A DNA stretch of 64,000 bases, from the NCBI RefSeq assembly GCF_032854445.1, contig NC_088295.1, forward strand, positions 35,079,385 to 35,143,384, given 5' to 3'. Under the pieces are notes generated by a model, which made no database searches, was not told the origin of the DNA, and saw nothing but the letters and a program-made list of their open reading frames with translations. Source of the stretch: Liolophura sinensis. Taxonomy: Eukaryota > Mollusca > Polyplacophora > Chitonida > Chitonidae. Position numbers and translations under genes: made by a program. Below, piece by piece: positions 24,286 through 59,209 of the stretch (position 1 is the first letter of the stretch; the number at the start of each line of letters is the position of its first letter).

Positions 24286-25075
24286 CTGATGAGTGAACTA
24301 GTGCTTCAGTTACATGCCAATAGCATGGTGGATTTCATGCTTACTGACGCTAATTTTTCTGTGAACAACGTACTGCATGGCATACTTATTCCAAGAATAT
24401 TGCATTCGATCAAAGCCTAAATTTATTACTAATTACTATTATTACTAATCAATGCATATCATTTTACACAAAACTAAGGACCCCTCCGAAAATTTCATGA
24501 ATAAATCTTACTATTCCTTCTTTCAAGGAAAGACACTACATGAATTGTAAAGAGTATCGGTCAAATCTGAACAAAATATTAACTGTAGTCCGATTGATAA
24601 TTTTGGTGTCATGTACAGCATTCATCATGTGTGAAAATCCCTTTCTAGTCTGTTAGTCCACCACATGACAACATCAATTTGTGCTTGTTCAGTCACGTAA
24701 TATCTTTCAGCACAATTGTTCAATTCTGGCAAGATCAGCTTAGTAATGTCTGAAATGTAGGCTGATCTCTTCCAGTAGTGAAGATGTTTCCTTGCTGACT
24801 TTTGCTCAAAGTGCACACTGTCAGTCAGGCTAGTGGTGTGCAGCCCACAGAGGATGTGAAAACAGTACATGAGCAACTCCTGTCCATCAGGACTCTGCCA
24901 CTCTGGATAGAGGATCTTCTAGATACTTTGCTAAAGCCTCAGCCTACAACAAATATTGATAAAAACAGATTTGACAGCAAAGCTGCTGAAGAGTTTGCCT
25001 GTAGGAGACACATAAATGCGGAACTTCAACTCAATACAAAGAGTAGTGAACTTGTGAATTTGGTGGTTTACAGTA

Positions 25076-25367
25076 ATTAATATGCACAAAGTGCATCAGC
25101 AATGGAACATTCCCCTCGTGACAATGTGCTTCACATATGTGTAAAACTTCAGCTCAATACGTGGCAATAGTTTTTGAGATACCACCCCTAACATTTACCT
25201 TAATGTTGATTCTAATAAGTCATGAATTTTACAATTTACCATAATTAATATGCACAGTGCATCAACAACTGAACAAGCCCCTCGTGTTATTGTGCTTTAC
25301 ATATATGCAAAAACTTATTTCAAAACTTGCAATACTTTTTTAAAATACCACCCCATTTTGTTCAACA
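25076..25367. repeat. Diverged direct repeat of about 125 bp
   Basis: TAATTAATATGCACAAAGTG (about 25076) and ATAATTAATATGCACAGTGC (about 25241) start two aligned blocks. They share CCCCTCGTG and ATACCACCCC at matching offsets. No coding role seen. Confidence 0.6.
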
Positions 25368-25925
25368 TTGCTTTCCCTGTTACTGGACCCTGAGGCCAAT
25401 GCTTGGCGTACCTTGTGCAGGCAAGCTTACAACCATAAGTAAAGGCATAAAATTTAACAGCACATCAACTCAGAAACATTTTCTTCGCCTGTATCTGTAT
25501 GCATGCCCTCTTCAGGCAGCATGCTCCACCAGCTACATTTACTGTGAATTCCACACATGATGATCATACACACTAGTCCCAAGACCATTAAATTAGGTGG
25601 ACATTTGATGTTGCGAAAGTTTGTATTTATGAATTCATTCATTTACTTCATGTTTAACACAAATGTCTTCAAAGAAGCATTTTCACGTACACAGCAGTTC
25701 AGGTTTATGGGTTGAGAAAACCAGAGTGTTTAGCACTGCCCTTGACAAACCACTTGACTCAAAACCACAGCTAGGCTTGAGAGTTTACTTCAAACCGTGC
25801 CCATATTAGTCAGGGGTAGAAAAATCGAACTAGATGAAAAAGCCAGCAAGAGCTCTAAAAATCTTCTACAAACACGAACCATTAAGACAGCAGTGCAGTC
25901 ATATAATGCCTGTCAGGTTGTTTAC

Positions 25926-28900
25926 CTTAGCCTTCAACATCCCAAAGCCTACGATCTCCTTGGAATAGATACACAACAGCAATTTGGCCACTCTTGTGAT
26001 GGCTACTTTTCCTTGCTGAAATAAAAAACGAAAATGAGGAATGGTTCAGTTGTTGTCCGCTTAAAATTTGAACTAAGTTATCTCCCCTTGATCGGAGAAA
26101 TTTGGCCTCAGTGTGTATTGATTGCTACATACATTACAAAATCTTAAATGCATGGAAAACAGAATTTATCATAAGGGCATATGCATTGCCTTATGTGTCT
26201 TCGATGAAAATTAAATTTTATTTTGTTCAAATATTTCTACTGGTTCCTCTTACGTTTATTTATTTATTCATTTATTTGATTGGTATTTTACGCCGCACTC
26301 AAGAATATTTCACTTATACAACGGCCGCCAGCATTATTGGAAACCTGGCAGAGCCCAGGGGAAACCCACAACCATCTGCAGGTTGCTGGAAGACCTTCCC
26401 ACGTACGGCCGGAGAGGAAGCGATATTATTTTTTACGTTTTAAAGATTAATGCGAAACAGTATGCAAAATATAAAAAGGTATGCAAAATATAAAATGACA
26501 GCATAAATCAGGTAAAGAAAAGAATATATCATATTGGATTATCCTGATTCCTCTTACAAAAAGACGTTTTGTAATCTTTTCTACATCACACAATGGTTTC
26601 TACTAACACACAGAATGTTCTTTTTCTCATAATAGTCATTAATGCTTTTCACATAAAGATTACAATGGTTTTAACCATTTTCTGAAGTGTACATTCAGAA
26701 CACAATACAATCACACAAGTCAGTATTAATCCCTCACCTCACAGTCTAGAAGCACATACTTTAGTTTGTCATCATTAAATGCTATAGAGCCATTCTTCTC
26801 ATATGCACTCCAGATATTGCTGGCTATGGCTGCCGTCACCTGGGCATCTTTGTCCCCATAACCTGAGTAGGCCAGCAAGGCTCCCTCACTGTTCAACAGT
26901 CTGGAAGTAGAGACCTGACACTAAAAGTCATTATGTGAACACTAGACAATAGGCTGATTATACCCTTACACTGTTTCCACAGAATCATGAGTGTTTGAAT
27001 ATTACTGTCTACCTGTTGGCACAGGCAATTTTTATCTGCGACCAGTCACAAAAAAATTCACCTGTTGCTGCGACAGATAGGCTCAATAACTTTACAACCA
27101 TGTTCAGGTCAATATCCATGGATGTGTATGTAAGTGAAGTTTATTTTTACTCAGCGTTCTCATAAATAAAATGTTGTCACAACACATCATCATTTTCGGC
27201 CCCAACAAGTCAACATGGTCAGGGCGTCATTTAGTGAACAACGCTGTCGTCAATCTATCACATTTCAATTCAAAGACCAAACGTACCTTCAGCATTAAAG
27301 AACGTGCTTTAGCAACGACAAAATTAGATCTGCAAGAAGCCATTTTTGTTTAAAAAATGCTTTTGCTGACACTTTTTCAAAAAGTCAAAAAGTGCCACTC
27401 AACCTGAACCTGATCAATCAAAAATTTAAGTGTCATGCATGACTCAGGAGTCTCTGACCATTACATCTTCAGTCGGTTCGAGTTGCTGGCCACCATCATA
27501 AAAATTAAGTCTTCTTGAGTACAGCATGAAACACCAGTCAAATAAATAAGTGATAAAATGTGAAATTAATGTTTATAGTCCTGGTCTCTTCCTATTGTCT
27601 AAAAGTGTACAGCTTTTGGACTGCATTGCTAACTTTTTCACCCAAGGACACGTGTGGCATCACAGGTATAAAGGGGATCAGCTCAAGACACACATAGATT
27701 GGATGCTCGGTTGTTTCCATTGAAAGGGAAGCCCATGCGTATACAAGTACAGAACTCCAGCAAATAAGTTTCGATTTGATCACCAACTGTGCAGAAGTTC
27801 CAGTCCCAACAGCATATTGAACAAAAAGGAAAATGCTACTGAAACCAAATATTCTTGTAACACAGTAAACTGATATTGCTGTGCCAAGGTGGTGATGCTG
27901 ACAGAAGATAATTTCACCAAACTAAAATTATATGTTTGCAAAATGCGATAATGCCCTTCAAGAGAGCTAGACTTCCTAAAAGTGAGACCGATGGGAACAG
28001 GTAGATACCTGCACATGACATGTACAAAAAAATCTCTGTGACAGGCGGATTTTTAAAAAACATTTCTACCCTGTACTAGTCTAACGCTGTTTCTTTCAGA
28101 GTATAAATAGTATGCCTGTACTTTGTATTAATCAATAGTATATACAGTTATATCATTCTACAGAAAAGGAAAGCATGCATGTAAAGGAAAAATTTGTGAG
28201 GTTATCACTCCCAAATTTGCATACGCAAAACACAATTTTTCAAATAAATGACTTGGGTTCTGAGCAAGTGTGTAGTTGATCAGATTAATGGTTGTTGAGA
28301 AAATCTAAAGACAGACGAACACATAATCAATACTGAGATTCCTTCCTTTGTAACAGATAAGATATTTTGCCCTTCACTTCAGCAGCCTTTGCAGCACATT
28401 GCTTGTTTCACTATTACCTGGACTCTCATTAGTCTCTAGAAGAGTCTCCTTACTCTTCCAGCTTCTATGCATGGATACAATATTTTTTGTATTTGACAGG
28501 TGCATCATCAACCGACCATGTAAATGTCAGAATAATAAAATGAGGGAAGACATTTAGCTAGCATCATTAAAGTAGATGAGAATCGATTCCTGTTAGCACT
28601 TAGAACCCTCAAGGAACTGAAAATATCAAATTTACTGAAAACTGATCTCAATGCAGATCTATATACTTAATCTATATATACCTGTCCCGTCAATCATTTG
28701 GTTTTTAGGCCGGCCCATATTACAATGCTGCCCCATGGCTGACAAATTGCAGTGTTTCGTTTGATTTGCTGAATTAGGCCGGCCCCACAAAATGAGGGTG
28801 GTCCTTCACATTCCAGTACATCTAAAGGGACTCATATCTATTTAAAATTCTGACATTCATCACAATACTGAGTAAGATGAAGGTCAGAATTTTAAAAAAG

Positions 28901-29520
28901 CACGCAACTGCTCCGACATTTACTGTAGTTCAGTAAGGTGCAGAGCAGTTGCAGCTACCAGAGTCCATCCAGATAGTGGAGTGAGTGAGTGAGTGCTTCG
29001 GGTTTAACGTCGTACTCAACAATTTTTCAGTCATGTGACGACGAAGGAATCCTTATGGTGTATGTAATGTGCCTTCTTGTCACAGAACAGATTTCCATCG
29101 CTCTTTTATCTAGTGCTGCTTCACTGAGACGACTTACCAAAGGCATGTATGCCGCCCCGCCCGAGCCATTATACTGATACGGTTCAACCAGTCGTTGCAC
29201 TATACCCTTCAAGCTGAACGCCAAGCGAGGAAGTTACAACTTCCAGATAGTGGATACCAAACCCAAGCTAGAATTGTGCTAGGTGAATAGGTATTCACCT
29301 GCGTGGACCTAGTGCGTGCGCTAGCAACAGAGTAACCAATTACTCAATTTTTGAAAGGCGTATAACTTGCCAACTTTTCACTGAATGTTGTTACACTGAC
29401 GTCACTCTTTCCACAGAATCATGAGTGTTTGAAGTTTTCAGCTCTTACTTACAGCGTACTTTGAACGCCCCCAGTATTCGCTTGGCTTAACACCTGAGTA
29501 AGAGCTTTTGGCTTTAACAT
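25926..29520 (-). CDS. LAMTOR2: LAMTOR2 (p14, Ragulator subunit), 3 secure coding exons, 107 aa of about 125
   Basis: Minus-strand exons: 29520-29453 ([18 protein letters not shown]...), 26900-26738 ([18 protein letters not shown] ... [14 protein letters not shown]) and 26015-25926 ([30 protein letters not shown]). Borders are GT-AG with phases 2 and 0, and the spliced 107 residues align without gaps to human LAMTOR2 as I remember it. LAMTOR2 is a roadblock/LC7-fold protein. It pairs with LAMTOR3 inside the pentameric Ragulator on late endosomes and lysosomes, which anchors Rag GTPases for mTORC1 activation and scaffolds MEK/ERK. The final 18 or so residues are not securely found; see the weak candidate at 24154-24285. 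The start codon lies 264 bp from the ECD start codon on the opposite strand. Intron 1 (2.5 kb) contains family A and B repeats. Confidence 0.92.
26256..26421 (+). mobile_element. SINE-like repeat family A
   Basis: TTTATTTGATTGGTATTTTA, CGCACTCAAGAATATTTCAC, GGGGAAACCCACAACCATCT and CACGTACGGCCGGAGAGGAA in order. Lies in LAMTOR2 intron 2. Confidence 0.8.
27465..27548 (-). mobile_element. SINE-like repeat family A, reverse fragment
   Basis: CTGGCCACCATCATAAAAAT, TTCTTGAGTACAGCATGAAA, CACCAGTCAAATAAATAAG. Only the head end remains. Confidence 0.6.
28979..29250 (+). mobile_element. SINE-like repeat family B, best-preserved copy
   Basis: GAGTGAGTGAGTGCTTCGGG, TTTAACGTCGTACTCAACAA, CTCTTTTATCTAGTGCTGCT, CCGCCCGAGCCATTATACTG and GCGAGGAAGTTACAACTTCC. 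It lies in LAMTOR2 intron 1, about 200 bp from exon 1 and 0.5 kb from the divergent promoter. Confidence 0.8.
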
Positions 29521-29784
29521 TACTGTCGCCGTTTTGAATGGTGACACAGAGAACTTGCAAAAAAAGACAAACGGGACACTCCTTTCACACTTTGAGATTA
29601 CTGATGTTGTTGTTGTTACGAGCACTGATCACATGATATCCGCCTACTTCCGCTTGTTTCAAGCCAATAGTTGAGACTTCCGGCGTGGGGGGCAAGTCGA
29701 TGACTGACGTGAGATAGTCGATCGGTCAGTACCTTGTTGTAACAAAGTGACGGTATTTCTGAGAGAGAATGAACAGCAACTAGA
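29521..29784. promoter_or_regulatory. Shared divergent promoter of LAMTOR2 (minus) and ECD (plus)
   Basis: Only 264 bp separate the two start codons, so both 5' UTRs and the core promoter must lie here unless upstream exons exist. I see no TATA box. The interval holds two ETS-type sites (ACTTCCGC at 29646-29653, ACTTCCGG at 29676-29683), a CCAAT box at 29664-29668 and a CRE-like TGACGTGA at 29705-29712. ETS, CCAAT and CRE elements without TATA are common in bidirectional housekeeping promoters of animals. Function is inferred from spacing and motifs. Confidence 0.7.
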
Positions 29785-51464
<21,680 letters not shown>

Positions 51465-54400
51465 GCCAGTTATGACTCTATTGCTTTCCCTATGGCTAGA
51501 TTACAGTGTTGTTACAGATTTGTTTTGGTGTTACTACTCCATGTACTATTTTTTCTGAGCTGTGATTTGGCATTATATGTTATATAAATCGATAATCTGC
51601 CAGGAAGCTGCAGATGGTCGTGGGTTTCCCCCAGGCTCTGCCGGTTTCCTCCCACCATAATGCTGGCCACTGTTGCACAAGTGAAATATTCTTGAGTATG
51701 GTGTAAAACACCAATCAGAAAAATAAATAAATATAAATCGACATATATTTCACCTGTATGTCAATTCTAATGACCTTTGGCCTTATGTTGAATATGAATA
51801 TTCAACATATTTCACTCATATGTTGCACATTTTGCCTGATTCTGAAAGTTCCATTCATCTTGTAATCATCTTGTTTAGAAGAAAAGGGGATAACCAGCTG
51901 GAAAATGTAAGTCTTGGCACCAAAACTAATATTGTACTACATTTTCTAAAAATTCTTTTTTTTAGGCGAAATTTAAGGTGATTTCTCGTACTTAGAGCTC
52001 AGGTTATAGTGGGTCAGTATTTAAATTAGGCAGGCGCATGCAGCTTTCAAACATCTCTCAGGCAAATATTGGTTTTGCTACTGCACACATTGGTGTGATG
52101 TATCGCAGTATGTGTGTGTACATGTGGTTGTTAATACCCATCTCTATTACGTACATACCGCAAACTTACTTTCAATATATCTTTGAGAATCATATAAAAA
52201 ATTTGTCGTCTTGTTTGATGAAGCTCTGAAGCGACTTTAAAAGTACTTCGCAACAATCAAATTTTTCCATTTTTGCCTCAAAATGATAGCAAGGATACAG
52301 CACCATGAGGCCAAGTGATATATGAAAACCTGATGTCACTCTGACTGTTCAGTCATCTGTGATGTTCAGGTATAGGGATAGTGGCTATTTACTTGAGTGT
52401 TCCTAACCTATGTTTGTAATTGCTTTTGTTGTTGATTCATTTTATGTTTTTGTAGAAAGGGGTCTCTATCATAAAACATTAACCATCTTGCATAGTTTCA
52501 TGTTATTCTGTCTTCCATAGGTTCCATACTCAACACATGCTCCATAGTCTCTAAATTTTGGAATAAATGCTTTTCTCATTAGTCATAATAACATTTACAT
52601 TGTAAGAGTTTTCTACCGCTTTTGATTTATATTGTAGCTTTTGAATTTAAGCCTTGTTAAGAGTTTCTGTCAAATCAACCAAAGCACCAGGTAATGCCAC
52701 AATTATTCTTTGTATACTTTTAGAGAGAAATGTAATTTTTAATTTTTGTACACTGTTTTTGTATAGTATAGATAATTTGATGCTTCACCTGGATGTACAT
52801 GTGTGTATCATTTTGTGTGATAATATTGGAGGACAACCAGTTTCTTCTGTCTGTAATCTTCGGAGGTGACAAAATATATGGTCGTCAACTTGATCTTATT
52901 AGGGAAAGATTTTGAGTTTACAAATCTAATTTATGTTCAGTCTGTATGTACACTGTACGTTGAAAAGTATTTGTATGAGTATAGTGAGTAAGAATTGTCT
53001 TAACAGATAATCCAGTTGACTATTTAGTTATGTCTATGATTTTACCCCATAATTAGTTGGACAGTATTTTGTGCTTTTTTTTATGAGGATCTATTCTCTC
53101 ACTCTGGGCATGTACAGTATTGTATACATTTTGCAACATTGATGATGATGATGATGACAAATCCCAAGTTTAATGATAAAAGACAAGATTTACAATGGAT
53201 GGTATAATTTGCTTTTACTTGGATATATTACTTACTGGATGTTGTTGTAACTGATGTAGCTTGTTTAGTGATACAGTTATGGTATTAACATGTGTGTTGT
53301 CTTGTCCATCATAGTGTCATTCTGCTGCAAAATGCATTACATGAAGAGTGAATTTCTACTTATTTAGAAATAGCAGAAATTTCACGAACCTTGGGAGTCA
53401 AAGACATGTATGTGTTTGATTGATAAATCTGTCTATAATATTCATAGCTGATTTCGGGTATGAAAGGTACAAAAACGTATTTTGTGAATATTTCAGAAAG
53501 AATCTGGCTCATTCTTGGCCAGGATGCATTTTATTTCTGGAAGAGCCTAAAGACATGTAAAAAAAAAAGACAAAAAAATAAGGTTTATCATCTTTTGAAA
53601 ACTTAATATACAGGTTGGGGGGGAACATGCCATTAAGCCAATTTTCAGTGATTCCAGATACAAAATCAGATGCAGGACTGATTGGTTGATGGGGCATTGG
53701 TAAGGATATTGTTCATTTTCTTTTGTCATCCTAGTGCACAAGATGAAAATAAAACTTTTCTTAAATGGATCTCTTTTTTTTTCCAAACCATTCCCTGTGT
53801 ATATTTAGCCCAACCTGAAGTCTTCTTTTTATTTTCCCCGAATGCATTCCCACCATGTCTGAACAAAAAAAAAGAAAACATATATTCAAATTAATTTAAA
53901 ACCAAAGAATATCATGTTTAACCCAACATTTCTTTAAGGTTTATGGAACAGTTTTCTTACATTGCCATCAATTGCATGAAATGTCTTCAGCTTTTTATGT
54001 TCATGCCAATCTGTTTTGTCATAACCACCAAAATTGAACAGGAGTAAAAAAAGGGGACTTGTTTGTTAAATCATTCCTTACTTTTTAAAGGCAAGGGGCC
54101 TGTGTACGGTGAAGACACTATTGCAGTATTGCCACATTTATGCCATTATTGGTACACACAAAAATTCTATGTTTTTGATAGTTTTAGTGATTGTGAATTT
54201 GAATTTATGGTCACTATTTTGTACAAGGTGTTCAAAGAGAGAGATTCTCTGGTTGTTTAAAAAATCAAAGTCTTTTTACATGAAATTTACATCGTCATAG
54301 AAAAGTAGGGTAGGACAGTAGAATACTACTTGTATATAATAGTATGTAATACAACTTTGATCTGTAATTTCTTCCCCTCCCCCCTTCAGTCATTGTTTTT

Positions 54401-55597
54401 TATTTCCATTTATTATCAATGATAAAAGTCTCAGACCAGATCACAGTGTTTCTGAAAAAGAAAAAGTTTCACTTGTATACAGCTTTACACAGCAGCTTAC
54501 ACAATTATCATATATGTAATTATAGACAATCAAATCAGTGCAATAATCCAGTGTTCACATTACATTTGCAACCACAAAACTAGTCCACGAGATTTACACC
54601 ATTGACACCAATGGATTGTTCCTGAAAGTTTTTATGTAATAGTATCCAGTTATTTTATTTGAGGAACACTAAAATTTAAGCAGTTTAGTGCTGTAGTTTA
54701 TATAATAGTTTCAAAATGGAATGCCGTCTCACAGGAGCCGTGCTAAAGTCTTGTCCACCGACATTGCTAGTGATTTACCAGAGTGTGAACTACTGCTAGG
54801 ACTAAGGACCCCGTAACTTTCATGGAGAGAGTTTGTAGCCATTTGCGACCATGTATTCCATGAAAGGTTTACCTGTGAATTTGTTGAAACAGTTTCAAAA
54901 ACAGAATTCGATTCGGTTCTTAATGAAACTGTTAATCACCAGATGTTTCTAGCTTTGTGTTAATGGCTTGTATTAAAACATGGCCACTCTAATCTTCTCA
55001 CTCTATTCTCATCAGGTTGCAGTTATTATAACCGTATACTGTGCATCTTCTAAACTAATAGCCATTGATAAAACTTTGGTTGCTTGGAGAAAATAATATT
55101 GTCAGTATTTGCATATTCCTTTACTCAATCATAATAGTAAATTTTCTCTCAGTATGGTACTCAACTGTTCTTTGATCTCTCCAAATTTCTGTGCCAAAAA
55201 GATCAGTTACTAAACAATTATTTTTTTTTTCCCACCCTTAAGTATTACACCAAGTACAGTAGTTTTAGACTTGTTTTACTAGTGATTATTTAGTTCCTTT
55301 TTTTGTACAGTTTACCATGCCTATATTTGTAGCAATCTGTCAGAAAAATGTTTGTGCAGATATGTATTTGATACCAGTTTCGGTATTTGAAACGGTTAAT
55401 AAAATTTTATATCCAGATTTGTGTTCTTGCTTTAAACTGTGAAGTACCTGACGAGTTTTGCCAGATGAGAGCCGAAGCTAAGTCACACTAAACTTTGATG
55501 TGTTGTTAGTCCGGCAAGTGCTTGAGTTGTTCAGCCTTGTGGCAATACATGTATATATATATATGAAGACCCAGACTCACACCCTGTGTTGGGTCAT
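51465..55597 (+). other. ECD 3' UTR / downstream region
   Basis: No coding exon recognised. A family A SINE lies at 51590-51735 and a GAT microsatellite at about 53141-53157. Poly(A)-like signals occur, the clearest being AATAAA at 55398-55403, but the real 3' end of ECD cannot be set from sequence alone. Confidence 0.4.
51590..51735 (-). mobile_element. SINE-like repeat family A, reverse, in the ECD 3' region
   Basis: GCTGCAGATGGTCGTGGGTT, CCCCCAGGCTCTGCCGGTTT, AAGTGAAATATTCTTGAGTA, GGTGTAAAACACCAATCAGA, then AAATAAATAAAT. If the ECD 3' UTR extends this far the copy is transcribed. Confidence 0.8.
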
Positions 55598-55889
55598 GTC
55601 AAAGGTTTTAAAAATGGTACTATTTGAAATATTGTATGCTTGTAACTCAGCGTTGAGAGGTTAGAGCAAGGAAACAGGATTGGTTGGCCAGGTGTGAGTA
55701 TAATGTGATGGGGTGGGTTGTCATGTCTGGTGTCTTCAGCATGATACTTCCATGGCAGCAGCACTTTGGCGGCATGGACTGTCTGCCACAAGAAGACATA
55801 GTATATGTACACATACCTGATGACTCCTCGTCGTCAATGGACTGAAAAATTGCAAAGTACGACATTAAACCCCAAACATCCATTCATTT
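55598..55889 (-). mobile_element. SINE-like repeat family C, reverse
   Basis: Reverse-complement relative of 485-832: GTTGAGAGGTTAGAGCAAGG, AAACAGGATTGGTTGGCCAG, GATGACTCCTCGTCGTCAAT and ACGACATTAAACCCCAAACA. Confidence 0.75.
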
Positions 55890-58800
55890 ATTGTGATGTT
55901 TCAGTGATGCAGCGCAAAATATGATGAAATCAATTGTGTAATGCATTCCTGTGAGCCTATTGCTCCTCAACTTTCTGGATTACATACAAGATCACAAACC
56001 ATTGTTTCCAAGCAGAAAGTGCATTTTACTCCAGCAGTTGATAACTTTAAGTGAAGGCTGTGACATGTTGATTCATTTGGTTGACAATTTACGCCATAAA
56101 CATGCCATTTAATTGACACCTCAACGCCTGATCAAATAATCGCTCCATGTACTGACTTGTCGCTAAAAAGATTTGAAGAAACCCATCTCTCAACCCATTC
56201 ACTGTTCGTCTACTCTGATTGGTACTAAGGTATAAGCGCTTCATTTTAAAAAAATAGGATCGTTTGGATTTATTTGTCTGATTGGTCTTTATATGCTGTA
56301 CTCAAGAATATTTCATTTATATGACGTCAGCAAGTATTATGGTGGGAGGAAACCAGACGCTGCCCAGGGGAAACTCATACTCATCCGTAGCTTGCTGACA
56401 GACCTTTCCATGAGCATGCTAACCACAAGCCAGAGAGGCCCACAGGGTTATCTGGAAGCTGATGTTCATAAAAACAATAAATTCAAGCTTTTTCATGAAC
56501 TCCATTTATTCAAATTAAAGAACAAGTCAAGCTTCATGATTAGTTTCCATTCTCTTAGCGTTTCTCTGTTCTTTCTGTAGGTTTAGAGACCTTTACCTGT
56601 GTTTAATGAGCTTACATGATCTGAAATAAAAAGAAAAGTGTAAGGTATGTACAAAAAAAAAAAGGTCTTAGATTAGCACTGGTCTTAATGTACGAACAAT
56701 GTGTGAAACTCCACAAAGAATCATGATAGAGTCGTGTGTTTAAAGGTACTGCAGACAACAAATTAAAATATAAACAAACATTAAGGTGTACTCTGTATTA
56801 ACTTCTCCAGATGGGTGTTTGATATCCGGACAGTTTTCTACATAACAGATGACAGTCCAGGTTTGTGCGTTTGGGGCAGTTGTTGGATGTTGATTACGGA
56901 CACCAATGTTTCCTCTTAACTGCAAGACACCCCAACCTAGTTTTTCAAAAGTGTAAAAGCAGCTAAGCCCAGTATTACTTTTAGCATGAACAAAAGCCCA
57001 CCAAATTCATTTCCTGCAATAAAGGAGAAATTTAGATTTGAGTCCGACTTGACCTTCGACGCTTTGAAACCAAACTGAAAAAAACATGCCTTGCTCAGGA
57101 TCACATGGGATGTCTAGACCTTTAAATAGAATCAGGCATTTCTTCCTTAACACCCTCGACAAGTGGAAAAACATGAATGATCCTAACAACATATTTTCCT
57201 GATTTGAGATGTATTCTTGGATGACAGCACTGATGAACACCAAGGAGAAGAACAGCAGAAACCCAACTGACTGCAGGCAATGATAGGGTACTTCACACTT
57301 CTGCAACAGCCAAGGTGACCTTTAGAACTTTGCACAAGTGTCATCATAAAACTTAATCGAAACTAAAAGGAAGCTTATCAACCTCAGACTTACTATTCAT
57401 CTGCAGACTGACAAAGACACATTAAACACATTTATGAGACAGTACACAGTGGATACATTCAACTAGATACCTTTCAGTGTTGTCAATGGACGTGAAGAGA
57501 AAGCGGCTTTCAACATCAGGAAGATTATCTAACAAAATCTATTCTACCGACAAAGGTGCATGTACAAAAAGCATTAACAGCCATAGAGTGCTGTGCAAAC
57601 TGATGTGATACAGAACACATCAGAGAAAGATAACAGCATATACATAGGGGAAATACTTGATGAGGCGTTCTACAGGAATGCTGGTATTACTGGAAATGTA
57701 CTACTCTGCGAGGTCCTTGCAATTTTTCAACTTAATAAATCAGTAAACAAGTGCTGTCTTACAGCCTGCATATTCCAATTTACATTAAGTCTCATTATCC
57801 CAGTGTGCCTTCAGCCTACAAATGTATAAGGTGTATGAAGGTGTTTTTTTCTTTTCCAAGAAATGACTGGTCAGACTGGTTTAAAAAGCTCACATTTAAT
57901 TCTTTCCATTTTCGAATGGGTTGGTCTGGGGTAAACTGGTCAAGTGATTTCATTTAATCGTTGTCCTTCCAAACTCAACCTACATTTTTTGAGCACATTA
58001 AAACAAACTATCCATCAGAGATAAGCCACCCCACTTAACCCCACCTAACCCAACTTCATCAGCAAGGACACGATTTCCCGTTACAGTTGGTTGGTATGAC
58101 GAAGCTAAGCTATCATTACCAGTATTACTTGACTGTCATCACATTTCAATAGAACAAGATGTCTATGAGCAAGTAGGAGTATTTCCATGATTTACCTGAC
58201 AAACAGTTGTCACACTTACATGCTAAGATCATGTAGGATTCCTCAGGCTTACAACAGAACTGACAACAATGGAAATGGCACATATTTAATGTATACAAGT
58301 AAACAGAAAAAAAAGATCTTCTTGTATGAAATCTAAATGTGCTGCAATTTACTGTGTAACAAGTTAAACAGTTCCAGCTTAGTTTTATAGTTTATCCTTT
58401 GATATAATGAATCAATGATTAAATGATGAAAAACAACAGAACAGAAATAAAACACGACTGAAAACACTGGTGCTTTCAGCTTCAAGGATCTCTACTGTAA
58501 ACAATGACATATGCTCTGTGAATAATCTTAAAGCGATGAAATTTGCCTGTCATTCAATGGTCAATTCACTAACCAACATCAAGTCATCAATCTCATTTGC
58601 TGATCCAAAACAGCCTTAACTTCATCACAAAGTAATGAATTACCACACCAAACTTTATGTTATTTTTCAGCTTTATACTGTGACATGCATCAATGAAAGA
58701 AAAAATAAAAAAAAAAAACCCTTTATATATATATATACAATGGTGAAAAATGTTAATATTTGGAACCAAAGTCAATGCATCAATTATCAAGAAATGCCAG

Positions 58801-59209
58801 ACACAGAATACCAAACGTCTGATTAAAACTGCCCTAAATCATCTCCTGTGTACGCCATCTGGCCAAACCATGATAATGAGACCACTTGTATTAAAACACG
58901 ATCTTTCCTCAACACAAATTCTTTTATCCACATTTATGTCAACACTATTATTTAAAAGGTGATATCGGTGATAGCAAAGTTTTGGTCAATGAAGGCTTCT
59001 GTTAACACAGAAGGAAGTTGTCTCTACACCTGGTCTTCTCTATACAGGTAATACTAACTACGGGCAGGTATATAATGTACACCAATACCACTGTAAGACA
59101 GTTAATCTGGTAGTGCACATTGTAAAAGTTCCCACTGCTGGAGTATCCACACCTGGAAACCAGCTTGCCATAATACTACTGAAGATTGACACCACAGGTA
59201 TGTATCAGT
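55890..59209. other. Convergent intergenic region between ECD and POLDIP3
   Basis: The minus-strand part nearest 59209 should be POLDIP3 3' UTR. Only a family A SINE (56265-56455) and an AT microsatellite (about 58725-58740) stand out. No coding exon recognised. Confidence 0.4.
56265..56455 (+). mobile_element. SINE-like repeat family A
   Basis: GGATTTATTTGTCTGATTGG, GTACTCAAGAATATTTCATT, TATGGTGGGAGGAAACCAGA, GCTAACCACAAGCCAGAGAG. The tail includes the usual tRNA-like GCTAACCAC segment. Confidence 0.7.

Noticed and set aside
57007-57306. A 99-codon minus-strand frame downstream of POLDIP3.
   Set aside because: No recognisable domain, no splice context and low-complexity hydrophobic content; probably POLDIP3 3' UTR or intergenic.
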